This document shows, piece after piece, positions 18,913 to 29,100 of a stretch of DNA of 64,000 nt. The stretch is from Oceanisphaera pacifica (lineage in GTDB: Bacteria; Pseudomonadota; Gammaproteobacteria; Enterobacterales; Aeromonadaceae): positions 124,001 through 188,000 of the forward strand of contig NZ_JAGDFX010000005.1 of NCBI RefSeq assembly GCF_017498065.1, given 5' to 3'. The position numbers and the translations under genes are program-made. How positions within the stretch are numbered: the first letter of the stretch is position 1; the number at the start of each line of letters is the position of its first letter. Under the pieces are notes generated by a model. That model was not told the DNA's origin and did no database searches. It saw nothing but the letters and a program-made list of their open reading frames with translations.

Positions 18913-21120
18913 CTATTCTAACGGCTTAGCGCCATTCAACCAAGTATTGAGGCTGTTATACCAAGCGCCAGCGCGTTTTGTTTGCACTAAATGCCACTCT
19001 TCTCCCTTTGCCACCCAATGCACCATGCCTAACTCACCGGTAATTAGCTGTTGCGCGCCTTGTTCGCGAAAACGGGTGACCACCTCAGGAGCAGGAAAGC
19101 CCCAACGATTATTAAAGCCTGCCGTATGCACCACCCACTTCGGGCTAACGGCTTCAATAAAGGCTTTAGAAGATGAGCTTTTACTGCCATGGTGGGGGCT
19201 CACTAATAATTGTGCCGATAAAGACGCTGGAGCTTGTGTAAAAGTACGGCTGGCTAATAAAGCTTGCTCCGCTTTGGCCTCAATGTCCCCGGTTAACAAG
19301 AGCGACAGTACGCCATCACTGATATGTATCACGCAAGAATCATTATTACTGTGGCCAGTGATCGTTTTCGGCCATAAAACCTTTAAGCTAAGCGCCCCCC
19401 AGCGTGCTTGTTGCCCAGCCCGACACTGTTGACCATCAGGCCAAGCTCCCCAGCGTTGTTCAATAGGCAAAGTTCGAGCTAAGTAATCACGATTACCGCT
19501 GTGGTCTTGATCATTATGGCTTATTACCAAGTGATCAAGCTGCTGAATACCCAAGCGTCTTAACAGTGGTAAAATTACGCCATCGGCCATATTAAAGCCC
19601 GAATTAAAACGATTACCGGTATCAAATAGCAGCCCTCGCTGCCCCTGCGTCACCAACACAGACAAGCCCTGCCCCACATCTAAAACTCGCACCTGCCAAT
19701 GGGGTTGTGCCCCCCATTGCAATAAGACTACACACACAGGCAGTACCATTAACCAACGCGCTTTGGGTAACAGGAGCAATGGCAATAATAAAATAAAAAA
19801 GCCCACTCCTTGCGCATAAGTCGATAACCAGACCCAAGGCGAAAGCGTGTCGTTTAGCCAGTGCAGCGCCTTTATCATGGGCATAAATAAGGCGTCTAAT
19901 ATATTAAATATAGCACTCGCGAATGCAGGAGCTGGCAACATAAATAAGGCGGCAACTAATAATAACGGAATGAATAACAACGAAAATAGTGGAATAAGCA
20001 CTAAATTAATCGGTAATGACACCCCGCTAACGCCACCAAAAATTAACATCACTAAGGGAAGCAACAATAACGTCATGCCAAACTGTAGGCGCCAAATTTT
20101 CCGCCCGCCCAACCAGTGCGTGGTCACCAACAAAGCTGCTACCGCTAATACCGATAACCAAAAACCCTGGTCAAGCGCCAACCAAGGCCGCATCACTAGC
20201 AGTAAGGTCATGGTGAGTAACAAAATGCGCCGGCCACTCCAAAAGCGCCCCCAACAATACACACCTAACCACAGCAACAACATTAATAAGGCACGCTGCG
20301 TGGGTACCGAAAAGCCCGCCAGCCAAGCATACGCAAGGGCTAAACTGGCCGCCAGCATTGCCGCAACCCAAGGGTTGCCAGTGAGCCGCCCCACTAATAA
20401 CCCCAGCCCGGCGACCAAACCGATATGCAAGCCAGAAATCGCAAATAAATGACTAATGCCTAAGCCGCGTAACATAGCCCAATCTTGAGTGCTAAGCCCA
20501 GTGCGCTCCCCCACACTTAACGCCAGTAGCCATGGCTGAGCAGATAAGCTCGCGGTTTCTTCTTTAATATGCGCCACCATTTGAGTGCGCAAAGATTCAG
20601 CCCTAACTTGATGTGACAAGGTACCAGTTAGGCTGCCACGCGCACTAATACCTTGCCCTAATAACCAACGCGCACTATTAAAGGACCCCGGGTTATGCAA
20701 GCTATGAGGTAGGCGCAGCTGAGTAATCGATTGGAAGAATTCACCGGTTTTCGGGGGCGCTTGTTCACTATACCAAGACAACAAAACACGCGGTGTAGGG
20801 GAAAGAGCTTGACCATTTAGGCGCTTCAGGCTGACAATCAAGCTACTCTTATTATGTTCTTGCACTTTTACGCTATCGACGGTGCCGGCAATAAGCTGGC
20901 CGCGCTGAAATAGCATAGGAGTGTGTAGCCATTGTAACTGCCAGTGGCTATAACATAATGACCAAATAATACCGAGTAATAAGCAAGCTGTAGCCGGCCT
21001 TTTTTGCCAGCTTATGCCCATTAAACAGGCTAACGGTATCCACCAGTCCCAGCTGGGTAACCAGGGCCAGATAATAATACTTGCGATGCCGCAGCAAACA
21101 GAAAAAAGCCGCTTGTCCAT
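18913..21120 (-). CDS. comEC: DNA internalization competence protein ComEC/Rec2
   Basis: Forms the inner-membrane channel that takes in single-stranded DNA during natural transformation. In its 735 residues hydrophobic helices at the N terminus lead into a DUF4131-like soluble region. The polytopic Competence domain follows (LGISHLFAISGLHIGLVAG, about 225-243). The C-terminal metallo-beta-lactamase domain has LDVGQGLSVLV, ISHNDQDHSGN and VSPHHGSKSSSS, which hold the metal-binding residues. It is the first gene of the msbA-lpxK-kdsB run. Other competence genes are not in view, so function in transformation is inferred from the family. Confidence 0.93.
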   Translation of the reverse strand: MDKRLFSVCCGIASIIIWPWLPSWDWWIPLACLMGISWQKRPATACLLLGIIWSLCYSHWQLQWLHTPMLFQRGQLIAGTVDSVKVQEHNKSSLIVSLKRLNGQALSPTPRVLLSWYSEQAPPKTGEFFQSITQLRLPHSLHNPGSFNSARWLLGQGISARGSLTGTLSHQVRAESLRTQMVAHIKEETASLSAQPWLLALSVGERTGLSTQDWAMLRGLGISHLFAISGLHIGLVAGLGLLVGRLTGNPWVAAMLAASLALAYAWLAGFSVPTQRALLMLLLWLGVYCWGRFWSGRRILLLTMTLLLVMRPWLALDQGFWLSVLAVAALLVTTHWLGGRKIWRLQFGMTLLLLPLVMLIFGGVSGVSLPINLVLIPLFSLLFIPLLLVAALFMLPAPAFASAIFNILDALFMPMIKALHWLNDTLSPWVWLSTYAQGVGFFILLLPLLLLPKARWLMVLPVCVVLLQWGAQPHWQVRVLDVGQGLSVLVTQGQRGLLFDTGNRFNSGFNMADGVILPLLRRLGIQQLDHLVISHNDQDHSGNRDYLARTLPIEQRWGAWPDGQQCRAGQQARWGALSLKVLWPKTITGHSNNDSCVIHISDGVLSLLLTGDIEAKAEQALLASRTFTQAPASLSAQLLVSPHHGSKSSSSKAFIEAVSPKWVVHTAGFNNRWGFPAPEVVTRFREQGAQQLITGELGMVHWVAKGEEWHLVQTKRAGAWYNSLNTWLNGAKPLE

Positions 21121-21147
21121 TTGCTAAGTATTGCGGATTTAGTATAA

Positions 21148-21660
21148 ATGCCAAAGAAAATGTTAAAACGCCTAATGCCTGATCCCGGCACCATTAAAAA
21201 TAGCCGTTATTTAAAGGTGTTAGGCAGTCGGTTACATGACAATAATTTATGGTACTTAAACCGTCACTCAGCCGCAGGGGCTTTTGCTGTGGGGCTATTT
21301 TGCGCCTGGATGCCACTGCCTTTTCAAATGTTATTAGCCGCCTTATTAGCCATGACATTTAGGGTTAACTTACCGCTGTCGGCGGCATTAGTTTGGCTGA
21401 CCAATCCATTTACCATTCCGCCCATGTTTTATTTCGCCTATCGTTTGGGCTCTTTTTTATTAGACAGACCGCACCATTACAAGCACTTTGAAATGAGCCT
21501 ATCAGGCATTAGTAGTGCCATGAGCACAGCCGCACCACCTTTTTTATTAGGCTGTTTAGTGATGGCTGTGGTGTGCTCTGCGACTGGCTTTATGGTGATC
21601 CACGGTTTATGGCGCTGGACAGTCGCACGCCGTTGGAAACAACGGCGGCGTCACTCATAA
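21148..21660 (+). CDS. DUF2062 membrane protein, copy 1
   Basis: A 170-residue protein with about three hydrophobic segments. NLWYLNRHSAAGAFAVGLFCA followed by WMPLPFQ is a DUF2062 signature, as is WLTNPFTIPPMFYFAYRLG. The C terminus is highly basic (RRWKQRRRHS), probably cytoplasmic. The function of this family is unknown; it is often near comEC and lol genes in gammaproteobacteria. It is divergent from comEC with a 27-base gap that must hold both start regions. The stop codon overlaps the start of a second DUF2062 gene. Confidence 0.8.
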   Translation: MPKKMLKRLMPDPGTIKNSRYLKVLGSRLHDNNLWYLNRHSAAGAFAVGLFCAWMPLPFQMLLAALLAMTFRVNLPLSAALVWLTNPFTIPPMFYFAYRLGSFLLDRPHHYKHFEMSLSGISSAMSTAAPPFLLGCLVMAVVCSATGFMVIHGLWRWTVARRWKQRRRHS

Positions 21661-22151
21661 TGGTACAACGTTGGTTACGTTCAAAAATTCCCAACCAAGC
21701 GAGCTTGCATCAACATAAGCTATTGCGATTGTTTGGTAAACGTTGGTTAGATCCCGATTATTGGCGCTATAACCGCCACTCGGTTGCCACTGCCATTGCG
21801 TGTGGGCTATTTGCCGCTTGGCTTCCCTTACCTTTGCATTCGCTAGTTGCCATTGGTTTAGCCATTTTATTGCGCGGCTATCTTCCCTTAGCCATCGCCA
21901 TGGTGTGGGTAAATAACCCCCTGACCATAGCGCCCATGTTTTATGTCGCCTATCACTTAGGTGTGCGATTACTGGGGTTACCTGTGTTGGAATTTAGCCA
22001 CGCTTTAGAGCATGATCTTACCAGCATCATTTGGCCGCTACTCACAGGCGCACTGTTACTCGGCCTTGCCTGCGCCCTGTGCGGCTGGCTACTGACCCAC
22101 CTTTACTGGCGCTGGAAAATACAGAAGGCCTGGAAAGCGAGGCGGCGTTAA
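21660..22151 (+). CDS. DUF2062 membrane protein, copy 2
   Basis: A 163-residue paralogue of the preceding gene. ATG at 21660 shares a base with the previous stop (TAATG), so its translation is probably coupled; the frame is open back to 21573, but only this start avoids a long overlap. It repeats the same landmarks in the same order: YWRYNRHSVATAIACGLFAA, then WLPLPLHS, then WVNNPLTIAPMFYVAYHLG, and a basic tail (KAWKARRR). This looks like an old tandem duplication, since the two copies are similar but clearly diverged. Confidence 0.8.
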   Translation: MVQRWLRSKIPNQASLHQHKLLRLFGKRWLDPDYWRYNRHSVATAIACGLFAAWLPLPLHSLVAIGLAILLRGYLPLAIAMVWVNNPLTIAPMFYVAYHLGVRLLGLPVLEFSHALEHDLTSIIWPLLTGALLLGLACALCGWLLTHLYWRWKIQKAWKARRR

Positions 22152-22264
22152 ATAACAGCGCCGAGCCAAAAGAAAGCCATACGTTTAACGCTGTACGCTA
22201 TATGTTAAAAAACACTGGTGTAGTTTTTACGTACAGCGCTCGTCGTAAGGCGTACAGCTATAAG
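22152..22264. repeat. Short inverted-repeat element in the DUF2062-lolE gap
   Basis: CGTTTAACGCTGTACGCTAT (from 22181) and the segment around CGTACAGCGCTCGTCGTAAG (from 22230) are imperfect inverted copies around an AT-rich centre. The vocabulary (CGTAAAGCGTACGGC) also appears at 13912-13926 and 61329-61344. It lies between convergent genes and may also serve as a weak transcription stop. Confidence 0.45.
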
Positions 22265-23506
22265 TTAGCCTTCCCCAAGCAGTTGTCTTGGCAGTAACTG
22301 ACCGGCGCGCCATGCAGGATATACAGTGGCTAATAATATCAGTACCAAGGCGGAGCCGGTTACTAGCCATAAATCTGCCCAGTGAAACTCGGTGGGAATA
22401 AAATCAATAAAATAAATATCAGGATTTAAAAAGCGATGCCCAGTAACCCGCTCAATGGCAGCGACCAACTCCGACAGCTGAGTGGCTAACAAAGTGCCCA
22501 CCAGGCCCCCTAACACAACGCCGGTAATCCCATTTAGCATGCCCTGTACCACAAAAGCGCCGCGAATTTGCCAAGGCCCTGCTCCCATGGTTTTAAGAAT
22601 GGCAATATCTGCCTTCTTTTCATTCACCGCCATCACCAAGGTCGATACGATATTAAAACTGGCCACCGCCATCACTAATAACAGCACCACTATCATAAGG
22701 GTGCGCACCAACTGAATATCGTGATAAATATTGCCTTGGCTTTCCATCCAACTGCTTACATAAAACCCAATCGGCATGCCTGTGGCCGCTTGCATGGTTA
22801 ATTGTTCTGCCGCTAGAACCTCATCAACTCGTAAATGAAATCCCAAGACCGCATCACCAATCGCACTCAACTCTTGGGCATCTTGTAAATGGGTGTATCC
22901 CAACACGCTATCTAGCTGCCCACCCAAGCTAATAATACCCACCAAGGTAAAGCGATGGCGCTTAGGTGAGCCAAAGCCATTGCTGCCCGGTGCCGGTAAA
23001 AGTAGCGACACGCTATCTCCTACCGACAAGCCTAATTGCTCGGTAATGGCTTTACCTAAAATAAGCCCGCGCTCCCCTGGGCGAAGTTGCGCTAAGCTAG
23101 CACCGGCTAAATAAGGCGCTAAGTGAGACACTTTCGCCTCGTCACTCGGAATAATGCCTTGCAGCTGCACCGCTTTTAACTTGGCCCCTCGGCTTAACAA
23201 ACCTTCTAATGGCACCACAGGAGACACCGCCACTATGCCAGGCTCAGACGCCAACTGACTGGCCAGCGACGGCCACTGGGTTGCAGGACCTTTGGCCGTG
23301 GTCAACTGCCCATGAGGCAACACCGACAAAATACGGTTTTCTAACTCGCGCTCAAAGCCATTCATGGCCGACAAGCCCAAAATTAACGCCCCAACACCAA
23401 TGGCAATGCCTGCTATAGAGGCCACCGAAATAAACGAAATAAAACGGTTACGGCGTTTAGCGCGACTAAAGCGCCAGCCCCAAAACACACTTAACGGACG
23501 AAACAT
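22265..23506 (-). CDS. lolE: Lipoprotein-releasing ABC transporter permease LolE
   Basis: Membrane subunit of the LolCDE complex that extracts outer-membrane lipoproteins from the inner membrane for LolA. It has 413 residues (E. coli 414) from ATG 23506, which shares a base with the lolD stop. There is one N-terminal membrane helix (FISFISVASIAGIAIGVGAL), a large periplasmic domain and three C-terminal helices. The FtsX-like motif AVNEKKADIAILKTMGA is the coupling region to LolD. It is related to but distinct from LolC upstream. Confidence 0.94.
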   Translation of the reverse strand: MFRPLSVFWGWRFSRAKRRNRFISFISVASIAGIAIGVGALILGLSAMNGFERELENRILSVLPHGQLTTAKGPATQWPSLASQLASEPGIVAVSPVVPLEGLLSRGAKLKAVQLQGIIPSDEAKVSHLAPYLAGASLAQLRPGERGLILGKAITEQLGLSVGDSVSLLLPAPGSNGFGSPKRHRFTLVGIISLGGQLDSVLGYTHLQDAQELSAIGDAVLGFHLRVDEVLAAEQLTMQAATGMPIGFYVSSWMESQGNIYHDIQLVRTLMIVVLLLVMAVASFNIVSTLVMAVNEKKADIAILKTMGAGPWQIRGAFVVQGMLNGITGVVLGGLVGTLLATQLSELVAAIERVTGHRFLNPDIYFIDFIPTEFHWADLWLVTGSALVLILLATVYPAWRAGQLLPRQLLGEG

Positions 23507-24267
23507 TAAGCTTGCTCCTGCACTAATAAGCTGGCGCACACTGGCGCCTTGTTAACAGGCCCATTGACCCAGCGACCATCAACCAGCTCCCCTTCCACTA
23601 GCCGTCCTTCTACCAACTGACATTGCTTATTTAACCGAGCTGCCAAGTCTAAGTCATGGGTAACCACCACCAGGCCTGTTCCCAGCTCACTTTGCAGCTC
23701 AGCAAGTAAGGAAAATATTTCCCCAGCACTGTGTGCATCTAGATTGCCCGTTGGCTCATCGGCTAACACTAAACGCGGCTTATTCACTAATGCTCGGGCA
23801 ATGGCCACGCGCTGGCGCTCACCGCCAGACAAGGCTGAGGGTCTATGATCAAGGCGGTGCCCTAAGCCTACACGCTGTAGCAGTGCCTCGGCTTGGGCTT
23901 TGGCTTCATCTACCGCACAACCGGCAATTAATAACGGCATGGCGGCATTTTCAAGGGCACTAAACTCCCCTAACAAATGATGAAACTGATACACAAAGCC
24001 CATATGCTGATTACGAAAACGTGCCTGAGCCCGATCCCGCATTTGGTGTAAATCTTCGCCCTCAATGAGCACCCGCCCCTGTGTAGGTGCATCCAGACTG
24101 CCAAGCAAGTGCAACAAGGTACTCTTACCCGAGCCCGAGCTGCCCACTACGGCCAAGCTTTCCCCGACCGCCAGTTGCAAGCTAACACCGTCTAAAATAG
24201 TGACAGGCGCGGCCCCATCGAGGTGAGTTTTAGTTAGGTTTTCAACCACTAATAATGGATTATTCAT
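23506..24267 (-). CDS. lolD: Lipoprotein-releasing ABC transporter ATP-binding protein LolD
   Basis: ATPase that powers LolCDE. Walker A GSSGSGKST, signature LSGGERQRVAIARAL, Walker B LVLADEPTGNLD and the H-loop VVTHDLDLA are all present. ATG at 24267 gives MNNPLLVVENLTKTH, the normal family start, with an 8-base overlap with lolC; the open frame upstream to 24333 is not used. With 253 residues it is about 20 longer than usual. The extra C-terminal tail begins with VEGRLVEGELVDGRWVNG, a short degenerate repeat of unknown meaning. Confidence 0.94.
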   Translation of the reverse strand: MNNPLLVVENLTKTHLDGAAPVTILDGVSLQLAVGESLAVVGSSGSGKSTLLHLLGSLDAPTQGRVLIEGEDLHQMRDRAQARFRNQHMGFVYQFHHLLGEFSALENAAMPLLIAGCAVDEAKAQAEALLQRVGLGHRLDHRPSALSGGERQRVAIARALVNKPRLVLADEPTGNLDAHSAGEIFSLLAELQSELGTGLVVVTHDLDLAARLNKQCQLVEGRLVEGELVDGRWVNGPVNKAPVCASLLVQEQA

Positions 24268-25471
24268 AGCGCAACGCCTCGGCAGGATGAACGCGCGATG
24301 CTCGCCATGCCGGATATAGGCTGGCCAACACACACAGTAATAAAGTAGAAAATAATACGACGGCTAATTGCGTCGGCAACAATAAAACCGGTAACTGACT
24401 GCCCCCAGCCGCGGCATACATATTAATGCCCAACACATTAAGCACCGCATCTAGGTTAAGGCTGAGTATTACCCCCAAGCCAAAGCCTAAAATACAACCC
24501 AGCACGCCACTAAAGCCGCCTTGGATCATAAACACCGTCATAATTCGTCCTCGGCTCAAGCCTAAGGTTTTTAGCATGGCAATTTCAGCTTCTTTATCGG
24601 TCACCACCATCACCATGGCCGACAAAATATTAAAGGCCGCCACTAATACAATCAGCGCCAGCATAAAGCTCATCAGTCGCTTTTCCATGGCTACCGCCTG
24701 AAATAGCTCGCCTCGCGTATGCTGCCAGGTTTCATATTTCAGCGGTGCGGGCAGTGTAGGTAGCGCACTTAATGCAAAAGGATCGTCCATCCATAGCCGC
24801 AAGCCCGAGGCCTGTTCGGGGGCATACCGCAATAAGCGAGCGGCATCCTCTAATCGTGCCATAATCAGTTGGCGATCCACATCGGTACCGGTACTAAAGG
24901 TGCCCACTAAGGTAAACACCCGCTGGCTAGGCACCCGCCCCAAAGGCGTAAAGCGGCTGCCCTCGGTAACCGTTACCCGCACTTTATCGCCCGGCTCTAC
25001 CCCTAATGAACGCGCCACTTGCCAGCCCATCAATAACCCATAAGGTAAATCTTCAAAGTAACCTAAGGTACGTTTATCTAGGGCCTGTAATATTGGGTCT
25101 TGTTTTTTATTTGGCTCAACGCCATAAAGTTCAACACCCGTAATATGACCCGGCCCTTGCACCATGGCCTCGGCACGAATAAAAGGCGCACTGGCCAGCA
25201 CCCCTGCTTGATGGGCAAATAGGCTTTGATATTGCTCAGGATCTGCCAATCGGCCTTGCGGCTCTGTTACCATGGCGTGGGGCACAACGCTTAACATGCG
25301 ATCTTTTAGCTGTTGTTCAAAACCATTCATTACTGACGAGACGACAATCAATGCCGCCACGCCCAGTAGAATACCCATGGTTGAAAAGCCAGAAACAAAA
25401 GATGCAAAGCTACGCTGGCCCCGAGCCCCGGCATAACGTAAGCCCAACATCAGTGTTAGGGGTTGAAACAT
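24260..25471 (-). CDS. lolC: Lipoprotein-releasing ABC transporter permease LolC
   Basis: Membrane subunit that recruits the chaperone LolA. It has 403 residues (E. coli 399). N-terminal helix FASFVSGFSTMGILLGVAAL is followed by SVMNGFEQQLKDRML, a periplasmic domain and three C-terminal helices. VVTDKEAEIAMLKTLGLSRGRI is the LolD-coupling motif, and SLYPAWRASRVHPAEALRYE is the standard end. First gene of lolCDE; divergent from the PilZ-mfd pair across 68 bases. Confidence 0.95.
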   Translation of the reverse strand: MFQPLTLMLGLRYAGARGQRSFASFVSGFSTMGILLGVAALIVVSSVMNGFEQQLKDRMLSVVPHAMVTEPQGRLADPEQYQSLFAHQAGVLASAPFIRAEAMVQGPGHITGVELYGVEPNKKQDPILQALDKRTLGYFEDLPYGLLMGWQVARSLGVEPGDKVRVTVTEGSRFTPLGRVPSQRVFTLVGTFSTGTDVDRQLIMARLEDAARLLRYAPEQASGLRLWMDDPFALSALPTLPAPLKYETWQHTRGELFQAVAMEKRLMSFMLALIVLVAAFNILSAMVMVVTDKEAEIAMLKTLGLSRGRIMTVFMIQGGFSGVLGCILGFGLGVILSLNLDAVLNVLGINMYAAAGGSQLPVLLLPTQLAVVLFSTLLLCVLASLYPAWRASRVHPAEALRYE

Positions 25472-25539
25472 GATCTAATCGTCCGTTTTTTAAAGGGTTT
25501 TACCTCGTCCGCAAGTTACGGAATAATAAAGGTATGTGA

Positions 25540-26145
25540 ATGGCGCAACAAGAGCAGCAAATAATGGCAGAACCGTATTTCAGCATCGACTACCGCGCAC
25601 AGGTTAACCTGTGTTTATTGGCAGATGGCGAAACCGTGCCCGATGCCGACACCTTGGAGGCCCAAATTCCGGCGCCATTCAAGCTTATCAGTGAAGTGAC
25701 CCGCATCGATACTAATAATGCTCGCCTATTGCGTAACTTAGATGAGCATGCGGCAGATTTAGTCGAGATCATCAATTTACAATCACAAAAAATCGATTTA
25801 GTGCTCAGTTATGTATTGGCCGGAGAAGATAGCCCAGACCAACGTTATTATACCCAAAGCTTGGGCGGAGGTGGCTTTCGTTTTCTGTCTAGCACCCCCT
25901 TTGCTGAAGGGGATGAGGTGCGTTTTAAACTGTTTTTGCCCGAACTGTCGGTGGCGGTGTATGGTTATGGCCAAATACAGCAAGAACAGGAGGGCGCACT
26001 CTATCATTGCCAATTTAGCGCCCTGCGCGAGCAAGACCGCGACGCCCTCATTCGCGCCAGCCTGCAACTGCAAGCCAAACAACTTAAAGCCCGCGCCGAA
26101 CGCCGCGCCCAACAAGACGATGCTATAAATAATGATTCAAATTAA
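25540..26145 (+). CDS. PilZ-domain-like protein upstream of mfd
   Basis: A 201-residue soluble protein. The N-terminal 110 residues are helical with no motif I can name. The C-terminal part (YYTQSLGGGGFRFLSSTPFA, then DEVRFKLFLPELSVAVYGYG) resembles a PilZ beta barrel. It lacks the clear RxxxR c-di-GMP arginines, although SLGGGGFRF resembles the D/NxSxxG loop. The tail is basic and Arg/Gln-rich. A c-di-GMP-linked role is therefore tentative. ATG 25540 is preceded by AAAGG; a second ATG (25564) is possible. Its end overlaps mfd by 14 bases, implying co-expression with repair factor Mfd. Confidence 0.65.
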   Translation: MAQQEQQIMAEPYFSIDYRAQVNLCLLADGETVPDADTLEAQIPAPFKLISEVTRIDTNNARLLRNLDEHAADLVEIINLQSQKIDLVLSYVLAGEDSPDQRYYTQSLGGGGFRFLSSTPFAEGDEVRFKLFLPELSVAVYGYGQIQQEQEGALYHCQFSALREQDRDALIRASLQLQAKQLKARAERRAQQDDAINNDSN

Positions 26146-29100
26146 CAGCCCCACGCCTCGCCCAAAAGCCAGTCTTGGGCAGCTAATTGGCAGCAGCTTA
26201 AGTCTGGCCATTGCCGAACAGGTTAAACAACAGCAACAGTTAGTGTTACTGCTAGTACCCGACACCCCAACAGCACTGCGCTTAGAGCAAGAGGTTCGGC
26301 ATTTGTTACAACAAGATGCCAGCGTTAATGAGCACTTACCGGTGCAGCTATTTCCTGACTGGGAAACCTTGCCCTACGATCAGTTTTCACCGCACCAAGA
26401 TATTATCTCGCAGCGTCTAGAAACCTTATACGGCATACCGGCCTTGCAACGGGGCTTATTAATTGTCCCCATTACCACCTTAATGCTGCGCACACCGCCC
26501 AGAGACTGGCTAGATAAAAATAGCCTACTGCTTAAAACCGGCGACAAGCTTGACATGCACGCCCTGCGCACCCGCCTAGAAAGCGCCGGTTATCGGGCCG
26601 TTGATCAAGTATTAACCCATGGCGAATACGCCGCTCGCGGTGCCCTGCTAGATTTATATCCGATGGGCGCCGATGCACCTTATCGTATTGATTTTTTTGA
26701 TGATGAAATTGATACCCTGCGTCCCTTTGATCCCGACACCCAACGCTCACGAGATACGGTGGACCAGGTGCGCTTATTACCCGCACGGGAGTTTCCCACC
26801 GACAGTCAGGCTATTGAGCGTTTTCGTGGCCATTATCGCGAGCGCTTTACACTGCGCAACGAGCCCGAGTCTTTATATCACAGGGTCAGTCAAAGCCAGT
26901 TTCCGGCTGGTATCGAGCATTACTTTCCGCTGTTTTTTGACCAGACTCAAACCCTGTTCGACTCACTACCCGAGTCGGTATGGGTGTTAACAGTTGGTGA
27001 TCTAACCGAGGCCGCCGACACTTTCTGGAAAGACGTACAAGCGCGTTACGAAGACAGACGCCACGACATGCTGCGCCCTTTGTTGCCACCTGATGAGCTC
27101 TACTTGCAGCCTAATGCCGTATTGCAACAACTAAAAGGCTGGCCGCAGCTGCAATTAAGCCACACGCCAGTATTGGAAAAAGGCGATCGGCAAAATGCGC
27201 TCATTAGCCCCTTACCAGAGCTTGAGGTCGAGCACCAAAAAGCCGCTCCTCTGGCTCGCTTACTGGCATTTTGTGAACAGTTTAAAGGGCGGGTGTTATT
27301 TTCGGTTGAAAGTGCGGGCCGGCGCGAAGCCTTAATAGAGCTGCTTGCAGGATCGCTCATTAAACCTTGGCCTTATAACAGCGTAAGCGAGTTTTTAGCA
27401 GGCAGTGACAATATCGGCTTGCTGGTAGGCCCGCTGTCTCAGGGCTTTATTCTTGATGATGCCTTTGCCTTGATCTGCGAAGGCGACTTATTAGGCGGGC
27501 GGGTTATTCAACGCCGCCGTCGTGAAAAATCGAAAAGTTTAAACCCAGACACGCTGATCCGTAATTTAGCCGAGCTGTCTATTGGCCAGCCGGTGGTGCA
27601 CCTTGATCACGGTGTGGGTCGTTATACGGGGTTACAAACGTTAGATGCCGGTGGCTTAAAATCAGAATACTTAACCCTAGAATACGCTGCGGGCGACAAG
27701 CTTTATGTGCCCGTGACCGCTTTGCATTTAGTGGGGCGCTACAGTGGTGCAGATGATCCTAAGTTAAATAAACTGGGTAACGAGACCTGGAGCAAAGCCA
27801 AACAAAAGGCTGCGGAAAAAGTACGAGATGTGGCCGCTGAATTATTGGATGTGTATGCACGCCGCGCCGCCCAACCGGGTCAAGCCATGGTGCATGACAA
27901 AGCCGCATACCGGCAGTTTTCTGACGCTTTTCCGTTTGAAGAAACCGATGATCAGCTCAACGCCATTAATGCCGTGCTCACCGACATGACCCAACCCAAA
28001 GCCATGGACCGATTAGTGTGTGGTGATGTGGGCTTTGGTAAAACCGAAGTGGCCATGCGCGCCGCTTTTGTGGCGGTACACGACAGTAAACAAGTAGCGG
28101 TGTTAGTACCCACTACTTTGCTGGCACAGCAGCATTACGATAATTTTAGAGACCGCTTTGCCAACTTACCGGTGCGCATTGATATGCTCAGCCGTTTTAA
28201 AACCGGTAAAGAGCAAGACAAAGTATTAGAACATATTAGCGATGGCAGTATCGATATTGTGATTGGCACCCATAAACTGCTTAGCCAAGATGTACGTTTT
28301 AAAGACTTAGGCCTGTTAATTGTTGATGAAGAGCACCGTTTTGGGGTACGTCAAAAAGACAAAATAAAAGCGCTGCGCGCCGATGTAGATATTTTGACAC
28401 TGACCGCCACCCCTATTCCGCGTACCCTAAATATGGCCATGGGCGGCATGCGTGATTTATCCATTATTGCCACGCCGCCGGCCAAGCGTTTAGCAGTAAA
28501 AACCTTTGTGCGCGAATCAGATCCCGCCAGCATTCGCGAAGCCATCTTGCGTGAGCTAAAACGTGGTGGACAAGTCTATTACTTGCATAATGAAGTGCAA
28601 ACCATAGAAAACACCGCTGAAATGTTAACCACGCTAGTGCCCGAAGCGCGCATTGGTATTGCTCATGGCCAAATGCGCGAGCGTGAGCTTGAGCGAGTAA
28701 TGACCGACTTTTATCACCAGCGTTATAATGTGCTGCTGTGCTCGACCATTATCGAAACCGGCATTGATGTACCTACCGCTAACACCATTATTATGGACAG
28801 AGCCGACCGATTAGGCTTGGCGCAGTTACATCAGTTACGGGGTCGTGTGGGGCGCTCTCATCATCAGGCCTATGCGTATTTAATGACGCCTCATCCTAAC
28901 CGTATGACCACGGATGCGAAAAAACGGCTAGAAGCCATTGCCGCCCTAGAAGATTTAGGCGCAGGCTTTGCACTGGCCACCCACGATCTTGAAATTCGCG
29001 GTGCCGGTGAGCTATTAGGCGATGAACAAAGTGGCCAGATCACCGCCATCGGCTTTAGCCTTTATATGGAAATGCTAGAGCAGGCGGTCACCGCATTGCA

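Noticed and set aside
19847-20452. Plus-strand frame of 201 codons opposite comEC
   Set aside because: The composition (Asn/Lys-rich, no domain) is what the reverse of hydrophobic membrane codons gives; ComEC is intact on the other strand.
24267-24333. Upstream extension of lolD (22 extra residues)
   Set aside because: It lies inside lolC and adds sequence not seen in LolD; ATG 24267 gives the standard N terminus.
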